Of a stretch of DNA of 64,000 nt, positions 17,686-26,830 are shown piece after piece. How positions within the stretch are numbered: position 1 is the first letter of the stretch; every line of letters begins with the position of its first letter. The translations under genes were made by a program, and so were the position numbers. Origin of the DNA: Acidobacteriota bacterium. Lineage in GTDB: Bacteria; Acidobacteriota; Terriglobia; Bryobacterales; Bryobacteraceae. Below the pieces are notes generated by a model. It was not told the DNA's origin and searched no databases. It was given only the letters and a program-made list of their open reading frames with translations. The stretch is from NCBI GenBank assembly GCA_016201205.1, contig JACQDF010000158.1, positions 1-64,000 of the forward strand, given 5' to 3'.

Positions 17686-18379
17686 GCGCCGCCGAATAGA
17701 ACATTTTCCGATCGCGAACGCGCGCCAGGTGATCTTTGGCCTGCTTCAACCCGGATCTCCTGTTCTTCCTGAACGCACCGATGCATGTGTTCACCTGCTG
17801 AATCACCCCGAACTCGACGTGCATTCTGCGATGGCGTACGAGCGGTTTGCGGTTGAGGTCAAAGTCCGTAATGGTCACGTTGGTGTCCGAATCGGCCTTG
17901 CGTGCATTCACTGATCCGTCCTGCTGAAACTGGAGGCGCTTCGAGGGGTCCTTGCTGCCGTCCGGGCGGAGGTAGCTTCCTTTGTCGGGCCACTTGTCGC
18001 TCTTGGCGCCATTGCAGCCGCCGCAGGCAAGGAAATAGTTGTTCCAGTTATAGGCCAGCGTCGGGAAAAGACTCTTGGGCTTGAAATGCTCGACCTGGCC
18101 CTCGCGCTTCGAGCCGATGGGATGCTCGCAGTAAGCGCATTTGTCGTTCGACATTGCGGCGAGCTGCGGCTTGGCGGCGCCCCAGATCGTCGGGAATTTT
18201 TTCTTCTTTAGTGTGTCTCCGGCAAACTCGGAAAAGACCTTCGCTTTCCGCTTTGCCAACGGCTGCTTCTCGAACGTCCTGGCCGCTTTCTTGAACTTCT
18301 TTACATTCGGCAGGGCCTTGCTCACCTTCTGCGGCCAGTCCGCGGGCGCCTTGACATTCTTGCGACTGAGCCGGATCAT
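17627..18379 (-). CDS. HNH endonuclease, Septu PtuB-like
   Basis: A protein of 250 residues. The zinc/HNH core is clear at about 80-135: CAYCEHP, QVEHFKPKS (catalytic His) and NYFLACGGCNGAKSDKWP. The start overlaps the stop of the upstream ATPase gene by one base, giving the ptuA-ptuB order of Septu anti-phage systems, where the ATPase and HNH nuclease form a complex that cleaves nucleic acid on infection. The N-terminal 60 residues are very basic. No reverse transcriptase or retron RNA is beside it, so this looks like a stand-alone Septu. The 3' end overlaps the NACHT gene by 59 bases. Confidence 0.8.
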   Translation of the reverse strand: MIRLSRKNVKAPADWPQKVSKALPNVKKFKKAARTFEKQPLAKRKAKVFSEFAGDTLKKKKFPTIWGAAKPQLAAMSNDKCAYCEHPIGSKREGQVEHFKPKSLFPTLAYNWNNYFLACGGCNGAKSDKWPDKGSYLRPDGSKDPSKRLQFQQDGSVNARKADSDTNVTITDFDLNRKPLVRHRRMHVEFGVIQQVNTCIGAFRKNRRSGLKQAKDHLARVRDRKMFYSAALTQCFLRAWNAACPQAKLS

Positions 18380-19671
18380 CAGCCCTTCCCCCTGCTGATC
18401 CGGCGGAGCAAATCTTTGGCGAACGCGGCCTGGAGGCGGGCCAGTTGGGCTACCGTGGAGCCGTCAGCGCGGCGGCGATCCTCCTCCATCACCAGCTTTT
18501 CCATCTCGTCGAGATCCGAGGAGAGCTGTCTCAGCTCGTCCTCGGTCGCCGTGCCGCGGTTCACCTTTTTTCGCAGCGCGTCGATGCGGTCCTCGATGGC
18601 GGCGTATTGGGTGGAGTAGCGCGACGAGAGGCCGAAAAGGTCCTCCCCAAAGAGCACGGACCCGACCTCCGCCCCCTGCCATTTCCTCATCGCCGCAGGC
18701 CCGAGCTTATGAGCCGTGACCGCGCCCTCCTTTTCCCGAAGGATCACCACCATCCGCGAGTCGTCAATCGCTCCTTGCACAACCATCGGGGAATGCGTGG
18801 TCAGAAGAAATTGCGTGTTGGGGAAGAGGCGCTTGAGCTGGCTGACAACGGTGCGTTGCCAGCGGGGATGCAGATGCAGATCCACTTCGTCGATGGCGAC
18901 GAACGCTTCTCCTTCGAGCGGATCAGCCAGCGATGGGAACAGATAAGCATAACGGAGCAGCAGATCGAAAATCACCACGAGCAACGCCTGATAACCGTCC
19001 GAAAGCTCGCGGAATTCGAGTGGCAGGCCGTTGCGCACCACTCTGGGGACGTAGCCGAACTTGCCTTCCTCCATCTGGATTCCGGAGAGCCCGCTTCCCA
19101 GCTCCGGCAAAGAACTGTTCAGACGGTTCCAGATGCGCTCGAGGCGTTGCTCGGACTTGCGGCCGAAATCGAGTGCGACCAGGTAGCGAGCCAGGTCGCG
19201 CAGCAGGTTGTTATCCGGGCGGTCGAGCGTAATGGTGCGTCGCGTGCCTGCGTAATGCGCCAGGTCGCTCAGGATGACGCTGGGCTGCGGCACGGCCCGA
19301 GCGCTTTCCGGCTCATCGGGCGAAAACACGCGGCGATAGCGGCCATAAGCAAACAGATAGCGTCTTTCGGGAAGAGTCCGGCGTTTCAAGGGACGCAGGC
19401 TCCAGCGCGCCGAGGGACGGGATGAGCCTCGTTCAGAGAGCGAGATCTCGCCGGAACTTGCGCCGCGGCGCAGAGGAAACTCGGTGAGACCTTCATCTGT
19501 TCCGTAGGTGAGCGAAGAGACGGCTTCCACCAGCGTGGTCTTGCCCGAGCCGTTGTTGCCGATCACAACGGTGACATGAGGGTCAAGCGGGACGACAGTG
19601 TCCTTAAAACATCGGACATTTTTGAGGTGAAGCCGCTCAAATGGACTGGATTTCAATGTGGAAAGCGCCAT
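18379..19671 (-). CDS. AAA ATPase, Septu PtuA-like
   Basis: A protein of 430 residues of the ABC/SMC-like ATPase group. Walker A GNNGSGKTT is at about 39-47, an ABC signature-like ELSDGYQAL at about 228-236, Walker B AFVAIDEVDLHLHP at about 262-275 and the switch His in LLTTHSP at about 297. A charged coiled-coil segment follows (about 360-410). It is the first gene of a two-gene unit with the HNH nuclease, matching PtuA of Septu. OLD-family ATPases look similar but would carry a Toprim domain, which is absent here. The promoter probably lies in the gap shared with the cupin gene. Confidence 0.8.
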   Translation of the reverse strand: MALSTLKSSPFERLHLKNVRCFKDTVVPLDPHVTVVIGNNGSGKTTLVEAVSSLTYGTDEGLTEFPLRRGASSGEISLSERGSSRPSARWSLRPLKRRTLPERRYLFAYGRYRRVFSPDEPESARAVPQPSVILSDLAHYAGTRRTITLDRPDNNLLRDLARYLVALDFGRKSEQRLERIWNRLNSSLPELGSGLSGIQMEEGKFGYVPRVVRNGLPLEFRELSDGYQALLVVIFDLLLRYAYLFPSLADPLEGEAFVAIDEVDLHLHPRWQRTVVSQLKRLFPNTQFLLTTHSPMVVQGAIDDSRMVVILREKEGAVTAHKLGPAAMRKWQGAEVGSVLFGEDLFGLSSRYSTQYAAIEDRIDALRKKVNRGTATEDELRQLSSDLDEMEKLVMEEDRRRADGSTVAQLARLQAAFAKDLLRRISRGKG

Positions 19672-19755
19672 CAGCCCAAAATGATATCAATCCCGATCGA
19701 GCGTCGGGCGGCAGCCCGGAGACGCACGCCGGTTCAACCGTATAATCTGATAGGC

Positions 19756-20625
19756 ATGCATCTGTACTGCCTCGCCCTTCTTCCGCTGGCCTTTCCTCTC
19801 GCCGCTCGCGAGCCGCTTGCCCAGCGCATCGCTCACACCGAGCCTTCGAAATACCGCCCCGTCAAGAACGTCCACGCCGGCGCGGGCGAGCTCCACTATA
19901 TGGGCCTGTTCGACGCCCAGACCCTCAGCACCAACCTCATCTTTCTCCACCGCGGCGTCCTGCCGCCCGGAGGCGGCATCGGACATCACTTCCACAACCA
20001 CATGGAGGAGATGTTTGTCATCTTTGACAACGAAGCTCAGTTCACCATCGACGGCCGCACCTCGCTCGTCAAAGGCCCTGCCGCCGCGCCCTGCCGCATG
20101 GGCCACTCGCACGCCATTTACAATCCCACGAACCAGCCCACCGAGTGGATGAATATTGCGGTTGGCAGCATCAAGGGAAAGTACGACGCCACCGACCTCG
20201 GCGACGACCGCGTGGGCGTTGCCCTGGATCCCAAGCCGGTGTTCATCGCCATGCGTCTGGATAAATCGCTGCTCCGCCCGGTCGAGCGGATGCTCGGCGG
20301 CCACGGCTCCGTCCGCTACCGCCGCGCGCTGCCGGCCGAAGTTTTCTATACCAACTGGTCCTACGTGGATCACCTCGTGATCCCACCTGGCGCTTCCCTG
20401 GGCCGCCACCGCCATGAGGGAGTCGAGGAGTTCTTTTACGTGATCTCAGGGGAGGCGACAGCCCGCGTCGGAGACGAATCGGCGCCCGTCCGCAAAGGCG
20501 ACGCGGTCCCTGTTCTGCTGAATGAAGCGCATTCGTTCGAAAACCGCTCGAACGCCGATGCCGAGTTCCTGATCGTCGGCGTCGCCCGCGCCAAGTGGGC
20601 GCTCGATACGGTGGAAGTGAAGTGA
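19756..20625 (+). CDS. secreted double-cupin protein
   Basis: A protein of 289 residues with a short signal peptide (about 1-17, LALLPLAFPLAA). Two cupin barrels are visible: the first with GGGIGHHFHNHMEEMFVIF (about 75-93), the second with LGRHRHEGVEEFFYVISGEA (about 215-234). His and Glu in both motifs fit a metal site, so it could be a dioxygenase or isomerase; substrate unknown. The ATG at 19756 lies nine bases beyond a TATAAT at 19741-19746, and a longer start at 19576 would overlap the divergent ATPase gene, so 19756 is preferred. Confidence 0.75.
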   Translation: MHLYCLALLPLAFPLAAREPLAQRIAHTEPSKYRPVKNVHAGAGELHYMGLFDAQTLSTNLIFLHRGVLPPGGGIGHHFHNHMEEMFVIFDNEAQFTIDGRTSLVKGPAAAPCRMGHSHAIYNPTNQPTEWMNIAVGSIKGKYDATDLGDDRVGVALDPKPVFIAMRLDKSLLRPVERMLGGHGSVRYRRALPAEVFYTNWSYVDHLVIPPGASLGRHRHEGVEEFFYVISGEATARVGDESAPVRKGDAVPVLLNEAHSFENRSNADAEFLIVGVARAKWALDTVEVK

Positions 20626-20778
20626 CCGTTCAGACGATTCCTTCCACTCGCCACCCCTCATACCTCCCGGAGCTACAGCGGGCCTACAGCGATCGCCCAA
20701 TTTACGCCGTGGGGCTTCAGTGCTAGAACCAAAGTAGCGGAGTCCGGGTTCGTCGCCATTTCTTCGAGGGATACGTGC

Positions 20779-21468
20779 GTGAATTGCCGTCATTGTCAAC
20801 GAAAGCTCAACCTGCTGGATCGCTGGCGCTCGGAATACTTTTGCTCTCCAGCCTGTAAACGGGCGTACCAGGAAGAAGACACCCGGCTCACCCGCGAGCT
20901 CATCGAGGAAATGAATCGCCAGCGGCAGTCGCCATCCTCATTCGAAATGCCGCGGCCGCAGGACTTGCTGGCGCTGTCCGAGCCCGGGATCCACGACCGG
21001 CCCGGCAGCCGGCAGTGGTTCGACAGCGCTCTCGAGGCCGGACGGGCGGCTCCTGTGCCGCCGCAGTACAGCCCTGGCGAACATCCGCCGCGCCTCGAAT
21101 GGGCCGGCTTACATCTGCTTGCCATAAGTACCCCGAACACTGCCGTTTTCGCTCGAATCGACGCCGCGACTGAAGTTTTCCGCACACCACCGTTCCTTCC
21201 GGGGACATGGACGCCCGCGCTGTCCTCGCGATCCAGTCTGCCGGGCAGCTCCCTTCTGCCAGCGTTGCCCCTGTATCCTTGCAGCCTGGATGGTCACCGG
21301 CCGGTGGCAGGGCTCACGCCGTTCCTTCAGCGCCTCGCGACGCTGCTCCCGCAGCTTCGCTCTCGGAATCTCGCGCGCCGGAGGAATCACATTCGCCTCC
21401 GCGTCCGCGCCCTCGACGCTCCCACCTTCTGCTTGCCTCCCCCGGCGGGACGCCATATCGGACAATGA
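20779..21468 (+). CDS. zinc-finger protein of unknown function
   Basis: A frame of 229 codons from a GTG. Residues 2-26 hold a four-cysteine zinc site (NCRHCQRKL and YFCSPACKRAY) like that of short MYND or ribbon proteins. About 27-50 is a charged helix. The rest is proline- and leucine-rich without a recognised domain. The stop overlaps the ATG of the following TPR gene by four bases, which argues that the full frame is translated. No function can be assigned. Confidence 0.55.
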   Translation: MNCRHCQRKLNLLDRWRSEYFCSPACKRAYQEEDTRLTRELIEEMNRQRQSPSSFEMPRPQDLLALSEPGIHDRPGSRQWFDSALEAGRAAPVPPQYSPGEHPPRLEWAGLHLLAISTPNTAVFARIDAATEVFRTPPFLPGTWTPALSSRSSLPGSSLLPALPLYPCSLDGHRPVAGLTPFLQRLATLLPQLRSRNLARRRNHIRLRVRALDAPTFCLPPPAGRHIGQ

Positions 21469-22778
21469 ACACCGCGCGCGTCATCCAACTGCCTTGCCGC
21501 AACTCGTCCGGAATTCCCGCACCCGTTCTGCCCGATCTCCCCGAGAGTCTGGAAACCCGCGGCGCTTTTCTCTGGGATCGCGCCGATGTGGAAGCGGCAG
21601 CCCGGATCTGGCAAGAAATCCTCGGCCGCGATCCTTCCCGGTCGGATATCCGCCTGCGGCTTGCCCGCGCTGTGCTGCTCACCGGCGCCTGGGATGAGGC
21701 CGCCGATGAGCTCACGATCTGCCTTCCCCTTTATCCGGATCAACCCGACCTGCTGGTTCATCTGGCAATCTGCTGCCTTCACAGGAACCAGAACCCGCAG
21801 GCGCTCGGGCTCCTCGATCAGGCGCTTCGTCTCGATCCGCAGCACCGCCTGGCCCACGCGGCGCTCGGCGCCACGCGCTCTTCCCATCCGGAGATTGCCG
21901 CGGATTCATCGCGGATGGAATGGCAGATGCCCTCACCCGCGCCCCCCAGTCTGGAAAGCGCTTCGCTTTTCGAGGAAGCCATCGCCGCCCTCGAGCAAGG
22001 CCGCCCCAGCGAAGCCCGCACGCTTCTTTCCGACCTCCTGCTGCTCGATCCCGATCACGCGCCGGCGCTTTTCGAGCTGGCCCAGATCGAGGAGGCCGAA
22101 AATCGCCTGCCTTGGGCGCGCCGTTACTACGAGGCAGCCATTCGCGCCTGGCCCCAGGCTTGGGAACCGCACTACAATCTGGCGCGGCTGCTCTTCTCGG
22201 AGGGTCAGGACGAGGAAGCGCGCTTGCAGCTCGAGCGAGCAGTGCTGCTCGAGCCGGAGTCCGCCGGCGCCGCCTGGCTGCTCGCCCAAACCTGCGAGCG
22301 TCTCGGGGACGACGCCGAGGCCCGCTTTTTTTACAGTCGCGCTGAGGCGCTCGACTCTCGGAATCCGGAGGTTTGCTGTGCCCTCGCCCGCCTTGCCTTA
22401 CTGCGGGGTCAGACGGACGAAGCAGAGTCCTGGCTGGACAAAGCCTGCGCTCTGGACCGCTCGCGCTACGACGTGCTGTATCACCTCGGGCTTTGCCGCT
22501 GGCGCCAAGGCGACAGCAGCACGGCGACTGCGCTCTGGCGCTCCGCCGTCCACGAACATCCCGGTCGGCCCGAAGCCGCTCAGGCGCTGGCCGCCTGTGC
22601 CCTCGCCGGCGGCCACCTCGAAGAGTGCGTTGCCTTGCTCGATGCCCATCCCACCGCTGAGCTTCACTGGCAGGCAGCCGAAGCCTTCTCCGCCCGCGGG
22701 GACAGCCCCCGCGCCCTCCGGCATTACCGGCGGGCGCTGGCCCTAAAGCCTTCTCTGGCAGCCTGGTATTTCGCCTGA
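21465..22778 (+). CDS. tetratricopeptide repeat protein
   Basis: A protein of 437 residues built almost wholly of TPR units. Repeats of about 34 residues are seen from about 35 to the end, for example GAFLWDRADVEAAARIWQEI, ALFELAQIEEAENRLPWARR, WEPHYNLARLLFSEGQDEEA and VLYHLGLCRWRQGDSSTATA. Such proteins are scaffolds for protein-protein contacts. The ATG at 21465 overlaps the stop of the zinc-finger gene (ATGA), so the two are translationally coupled and may act together. A longer in-frame start at 21207 would run through the upstream gene and is disfavoured. Confidence 0.75.
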   Translation: MNTARVIQLPCRNSSGIPAPVLPDLPESLETRGAFLWDRADVEAAARIWQEILGRDPSRSDIRLRLARAVLLTGAWDEAADELTICLPLYPDQPDLLVHLAICCLHRNQNPQALGLLDQALRLDPQHRLAHAALGATRSSHPEIAADSSRMEWQMPSPAPPSLESASLFEEAIAALEQGRPSEARTLLSDLLLLDPDHAPALFELAQIEEAENRLPWARRYYEAAIRAWPQAWEPHYNLARLLFSEGQDEEARLQLERAVLLEPESAGAAWLLAQTCERLGDDAEARFFYSRAEALDSRNPEVCCALARLALLRGQTDEAESWLDKACALDRSRYDVLYHLGLCRWRQGDSSTATALWRSAVHEHPGRPEAAQALAACALAGGHLEECVALLDAHPTAELHWQAAEAFSARGDSPRALRHYRRALALKPSLAAWYFA

Positions 22779-22785
22779 TTAGGCC

Positions 22786-22819
22786 TGTCACGAAATAAGC
22801 GTGCCAACCGCTCCCTAAC
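22786..22819 (-). repeat. dispersed repeat, copy A (partial)
   Basis: Read on the minus strand this matches the right part of copy C at 37183-37263: the block GTTAGGGAGCGGTTGGCAC is identical in both, followed by a similar ATTTCGT-CAC end. It lacks the palindromic left part seen in copies B and C. It marks the left edge of the decayed zone. Confidence 0.6.
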
Positions 22820-22866
22820 CCGGCGTAGCCGGAACCAAAGAGGACCGGATTCAGCGAAACTGAATC
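22820..22866 (+). other. two perfect hairpins before the multicopy-type gene
   Basis: CCGGC-GTA-GCCGG at 22820-22832 and GATTCAG-CGAAA-CTGAATC at 22848-22866. The second hairpin ends exactly at the ATG of the following gene and may control its translation or be part of an element end. Confidence 0.5.
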
Positions 22867-24466
22867 ATGGCGCAAATCACGGAGCGGTACGCGGATAAGA
22901 TCGCTGGAGTGTTGGGTTGCTTCGACCGGTTGATCGTCACAGGGACGTTGCCGAACGGAGCGGTACGCGGATAAGATCGCTGGAGTGTTGGGTTGCTTCG
23001 ACCGGTTGATCGTCACAGGGACGTTGCCGACGTTGTGCTACGCCGATGGCATGACGAAGTACCTGTCGGCACGGGGCATCCGGATCTTTGATTTTGTCGG
23101 CTTCGCCAAGCCGCTCACCGAAGCGATCAAGGCCAATGCCGAAGCGCTGGCCGCAGCGGCTGGCTTGCGCATCGACTACATCCGCAAGAAGAACTTCCGG
23201 AAGGAAGACAAGATCAAGGCGGTTCTGAAGGAACGCGGCGAGAAGCCGGGATTGGTGTGGGTGTTCTCAGCGCTGGAGCCGTGTACTACCTATCAGCCTT
23301 GGCACGACAAGACCACCGGGAGGACGTTCCTACGCTACGACGATGGCAAGTGCCTGCACTACTACTTCTACTTCCTGGATGAAGAACTGGGGCTGTGCTA
23401 CGTGCGAGTACCGACGTGGTGTCCCTTCCGGCTGCAGTTCTACTGCAATGGACACAACTGGCTGGCGCGGCAACTGGAGCGGCGCAAAATCGCCTACCAG
23501 ATGCTGGACAACGCCTTTGTGGAGATCGGGGATTGGGCCCGGGCACAGCACATTGCCGATGACTGGAAGCCCGAGCGGTTGCACCACAGACTGGATGAGT
23601 TTGCGCGACGCTACTGTCCGATTTTCCCCCGGATTGAGGCGTCCTATCACTGGAGTCTGGACACAACCGAGTACGCTACCGACATCGTGTTCGATCGCCA
23701 AGCAGATTTGCAGGGACTGTATGGGGAGCTGATCCGCACGGCGATTCACACCGTCAAACCCGATGATATCGCCACCTTTCTGGGCAAGAAGCTGAACGGC
23801 AACTACCAGGACGAAATGGGCAACCGCTACAACGTGCGCCTCGAAGGCACGCGTGTCCGCCACTCGATGGGCATGGCATCGATCAAAATGTACGACAAGT
23901 TCGGCCGCATCCTTCGCATCGAGACCACGGCGAAGGATGTCTCCTTTTTCAAGCACTACCGCGAGGTAGAACAACGCAACGGCGAATCGGTGATGAAGTT
24001 CGCGCCGATGAAGAAAACCATCTACAGCCTGGGTGCACTACGGGAACTGTTGAGTGCGGCCAACCGCCGCTACCTGGAGTTCCTTTCGGCCATCGACGAT
24101 CCCAGCAACGGCATCGACAAGCTCCACAAAATCACGCGGACCGTTCACGAGGAGGCACGGTCGTATCGTGGCTTCAACTTTTTCGACACGGATGACGAAG
24201 CTCTTTTTGTGGCTCTTGCCCGCGGAGAGTTCACCATTAGCGGGGTGCAAAACAAAGCGCTACGCGCTCGCTTCCCCCAATACAACAGCGGCCAAATGTC
24301 CAGGATCCTACGCCGGCTTCGCACGCACGGGCTCATCAAAAAAGCCAGTCACTGCTACAAGTACTACCTGACAGTGCTTGGAAAACAGGTCGTCGCGCTG
24401 GGCCTCAAACTCAAGGAACTGGTAATCATTCCAGACCTTGCCGCGGCCGCTGTGCCCTCTTGTTGA
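22867..24466 (+). pseudogene. multicopy-type winged-helix protein gene, frameshifted by a tandem duplication
   Basis: From ATG 22867 translation begins MAQITERYADKIAGVLGCFD and soon shifts to NGAVRG-stop, because 76 bases (22879-22954) are repeated in tandem (22955-23030) and 76 is not a multiple of three. The original frame resumes in the second copy and runs without a stop to 24466, about 490 codons. A restart at GTG 22985 would lack only the first residues. The C-terminus (about 420-480 of the intact protein) looks like a winged helix (QMSRILRRLRTHGLIKK). I remember closely similar proteins present in many copies in Solibacter and Ktedonobacter genomes, suggesting a mobile gene, but no transposase catalytic motif is recognised. 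Confidence 0.6.
22879..23030. repeat. 76-bp perfect tandem duplication
   Basis: Bases 22879-22954 and 22955-23030 are identical, beginning ACGGAGCGGTACGCGGATAA and ending GGGACGTTGCCGA. The duplication shifts the reading frame of the surrounding gene by one base. Identity of the copies implies a recent event, or an assembly artefact. Confidence 0.9.
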
Positions 24467-24477
24467 TTCAACATTCT

Positions 24478-26771
24478 GCCAATTTCGGCAAGAACCTAAC
24501 TACGTAGGTACTAACGTGACCGCCCCCCCGCAACTGGCGGCCTACAACTGGGCCCTGAGCAAGACCTACACGGTAGACCAGCGGCAGGTAGGGGTGCGGA
24601 TCGACCACGTGTTGAGCGACCGCCAGCGCCTGTTCGGACGATTCGGGTTCCTCGACCGCATTCAGGAGGCCGAGGATCTGTTCTACGGCGCCACTTCCTA
24701 CCCGGTGAGCGGCGGAAGCGATCTGGGACGCCTCTTCCGGCGGCGCATCAACGTGAGTCTCGACGATACGATCGTTCTGTCTCCGTCCTTGGTGGGATCG
24801 GTTCGCCTCGGTGTGCTGAGCTATGTCAGCGACTCTCGCGGCGGGGCCGCCGGCGCCGATCCGGGCGACCTGCAACTGCCCGATGTGATTGTCCGCAACC
24901 AGGCTTTCCGCGGATGGTCCAACTTCGACCTCGGTGAAAACCTGCCGGTCATCGGCGCCAGCCAGTCCTTTTCGCGTGAGATGGTCTATTCACTGCTGTC
25001 GACCTGGACCAAGCTCACCGGCCGCCACGCCACCAAGTTCGGAGTGGACTACCGGCTGGCGCGCAACAGCAACGTTTCTCCCGGCGGCAACGCCACCGGT
25101 TCGTTTTCGGCCGGACCGGCGTTCACCCAATCGGATCCGTTCAATCGCAACGCCGCCAACACGTCCGGGTCCGGAATGGCCTCGGCTCTGCTTGGCTTGG
25201 CCGACTCGGGCAGCTTCGGCTTTAACAGCCCCACCTCGATTCAGAACCACTACTACGGTCTGTTCGTGCAGAACGACTGGAAACTCACCAACAGGCTGAC
25301 CATCAACGCCGGACTGCGATACGAGCTCGAGATGCCGTACACGGAGCGCTACAACCGCAACAGCTACCGCTTCGATGAGAATGCGCGGCTTCCGGTGGCG
25401 GTCCCCGGGCTGGACCTTCGGGGTGGCATCCTGTTTGCCGGAGTCGATGGGAACGCGCGGGCGATCAGTCCCGACAGGAACAATTTCGGTCCACGGATCG
25501 GATTCGCCTACAGCCCGTTCTCCAAGACGGTGATTCGCGGCGGCTATGGGGCTTTCTATTCGACCATTTCGCTGAACACCGGTTTCTTCGGCACGCTCAA
25601 CGTGTTCAACGCGCAGACGCCATTCGTCGGCACCATCGATGGCGGAGCCACGGCGTTCACGACGCTGGCCAATCCTTACCCGGCCGGTTTGCAGCAGCCG
25701 GTCGGCAGTTCCGTCGGGCTGAGGGCGCAGTTGGGCGACGCGCTGAGCTTTTTCGACGACCGGCGGGTCAATCCATACAACCAGCAATGGCAATTCGGCG
25801 TCCAGCGGGAGCTGCCCGCGCGGATCGTGTTCGAGATCGCCTACATGGGCATGCACAGCCTCAAGCAGGTCGAGAGCTTTAACCTGAACGAGAAGCCTGA
25901 CACGTATCTTGCGCTCGGGCGCGCGGAAAACAACCCGGTGCCGAATCCGTTCCGGAACGTCTTTCCGGCCACCTCGACACTGGGCGGAGGGAGCACCATC
26001 ACGCAGAACCGCCTGTGGGTGCGCTTCCCGCAGTTCACGTCGCTGACGCTGCAAGGCGCCAACACCGGGCGGGCGCTGTACCACTCGATGCAGATGAAGG
26101 CGGACAAGCGGCTCAGCAAGGGGCTCAACGTATTGCTGGCCTACACGTTTTCGCGGCTGATGGACAACAACACCACCAGCGTGATCAACGTCCGGCGCTA
26201 CCGTTCGGTGTCGGGGTTCGATCAGAAGCGCGTCATGCGGCTGGCGTTCACGTATGCGCTCCCGTGGCGGTTTCAGGGGCGCGGGATGAGCGCGGTCTGG
26301 CGGCAGGCGTTCGGAGGGTGGGCCATGAGCGGATTCGGAACACTGGCGAGCGGAACTCCGCTCTCGGTCTCCCAAGCCAACGGGCGTCCGCTCCGCGTCG
26401 AGAATCCACGGCTGGAGGGGCCGATCAGCTCCCGGCTGGGCGATCGCGTCCAAGCCGGCCGGGTGGTGAATCCCTTCTTCAACATCAATGCATTTCGGCC
26501 GCTGGCCGACCAATACACGATCACGCCGGAGCCGCCGAGTCTGGACGAATTACGGGCGCCCGGCGCCCGGTCTCTCAACCTCGCTTTGTTCAAGGCTTTC
26601 CCCATCCGCGAGCGGCTGAAGCTCGAGGTGCGGATGGAAGCCACGGGCGCCACCAATACGCCGAATTTCTCCGCTCCTGGGACGAACATGAACCAGACGG
26701 CCACCTTCGGAGTCATCAGCTCGGCCGGCGGCAGCCGCGCGATGCAGGGTTCGGCGCGGCTTGTGTTTTGA
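24478..26771 (+). pseudogene. Oar-like TonB-dependent receptor, 5'-truncated
   Basis: About 760 codons in frame encode only the outer-membrane barrel part of an Oar-like TonB-dependent receptor: RIDHVLSDRQRLFGRFGF, LFVQNDWKLTNRLTINAGLRYE, FGPRIGFAYSPF, RVNPYNQQWQFGVQRELP and YTFSRLMDNN. The carboxypeptidase-like domain, plug and first strands present in the full-length homologue at 40479-43697 (roughly the first 350-400 residues) are missing. The homology starts just after the end of the multicopy-type gene, so insertion of that gene with loss of the 5' half is the simplest history. No signal peptide or start is available, so the protein cannot be exported. Confidence 0.8.
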
Positions 26772-26830
26772 GCTTCAGTCGGATGAAGGGAACCTATCGA
26801 AGCAACCTGCAGTGGTTAGGATGAACGGAT

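Noticed and set aside
18379-19671. Retron reading of the ATPase-HNH pair
   Set aside because: Retron effectors can be PtuA-PtuB-like, but no reverse transcriptase or structured non-coding RNA is adjacent.
22867-24466. Classical insertion sequence
   Set aside because: No DDE or HUH transposase motif, no clear terminal inverted repeats and no target duplication could be identified; only hairpins and recollection of multicopy relatives suggest mobility.
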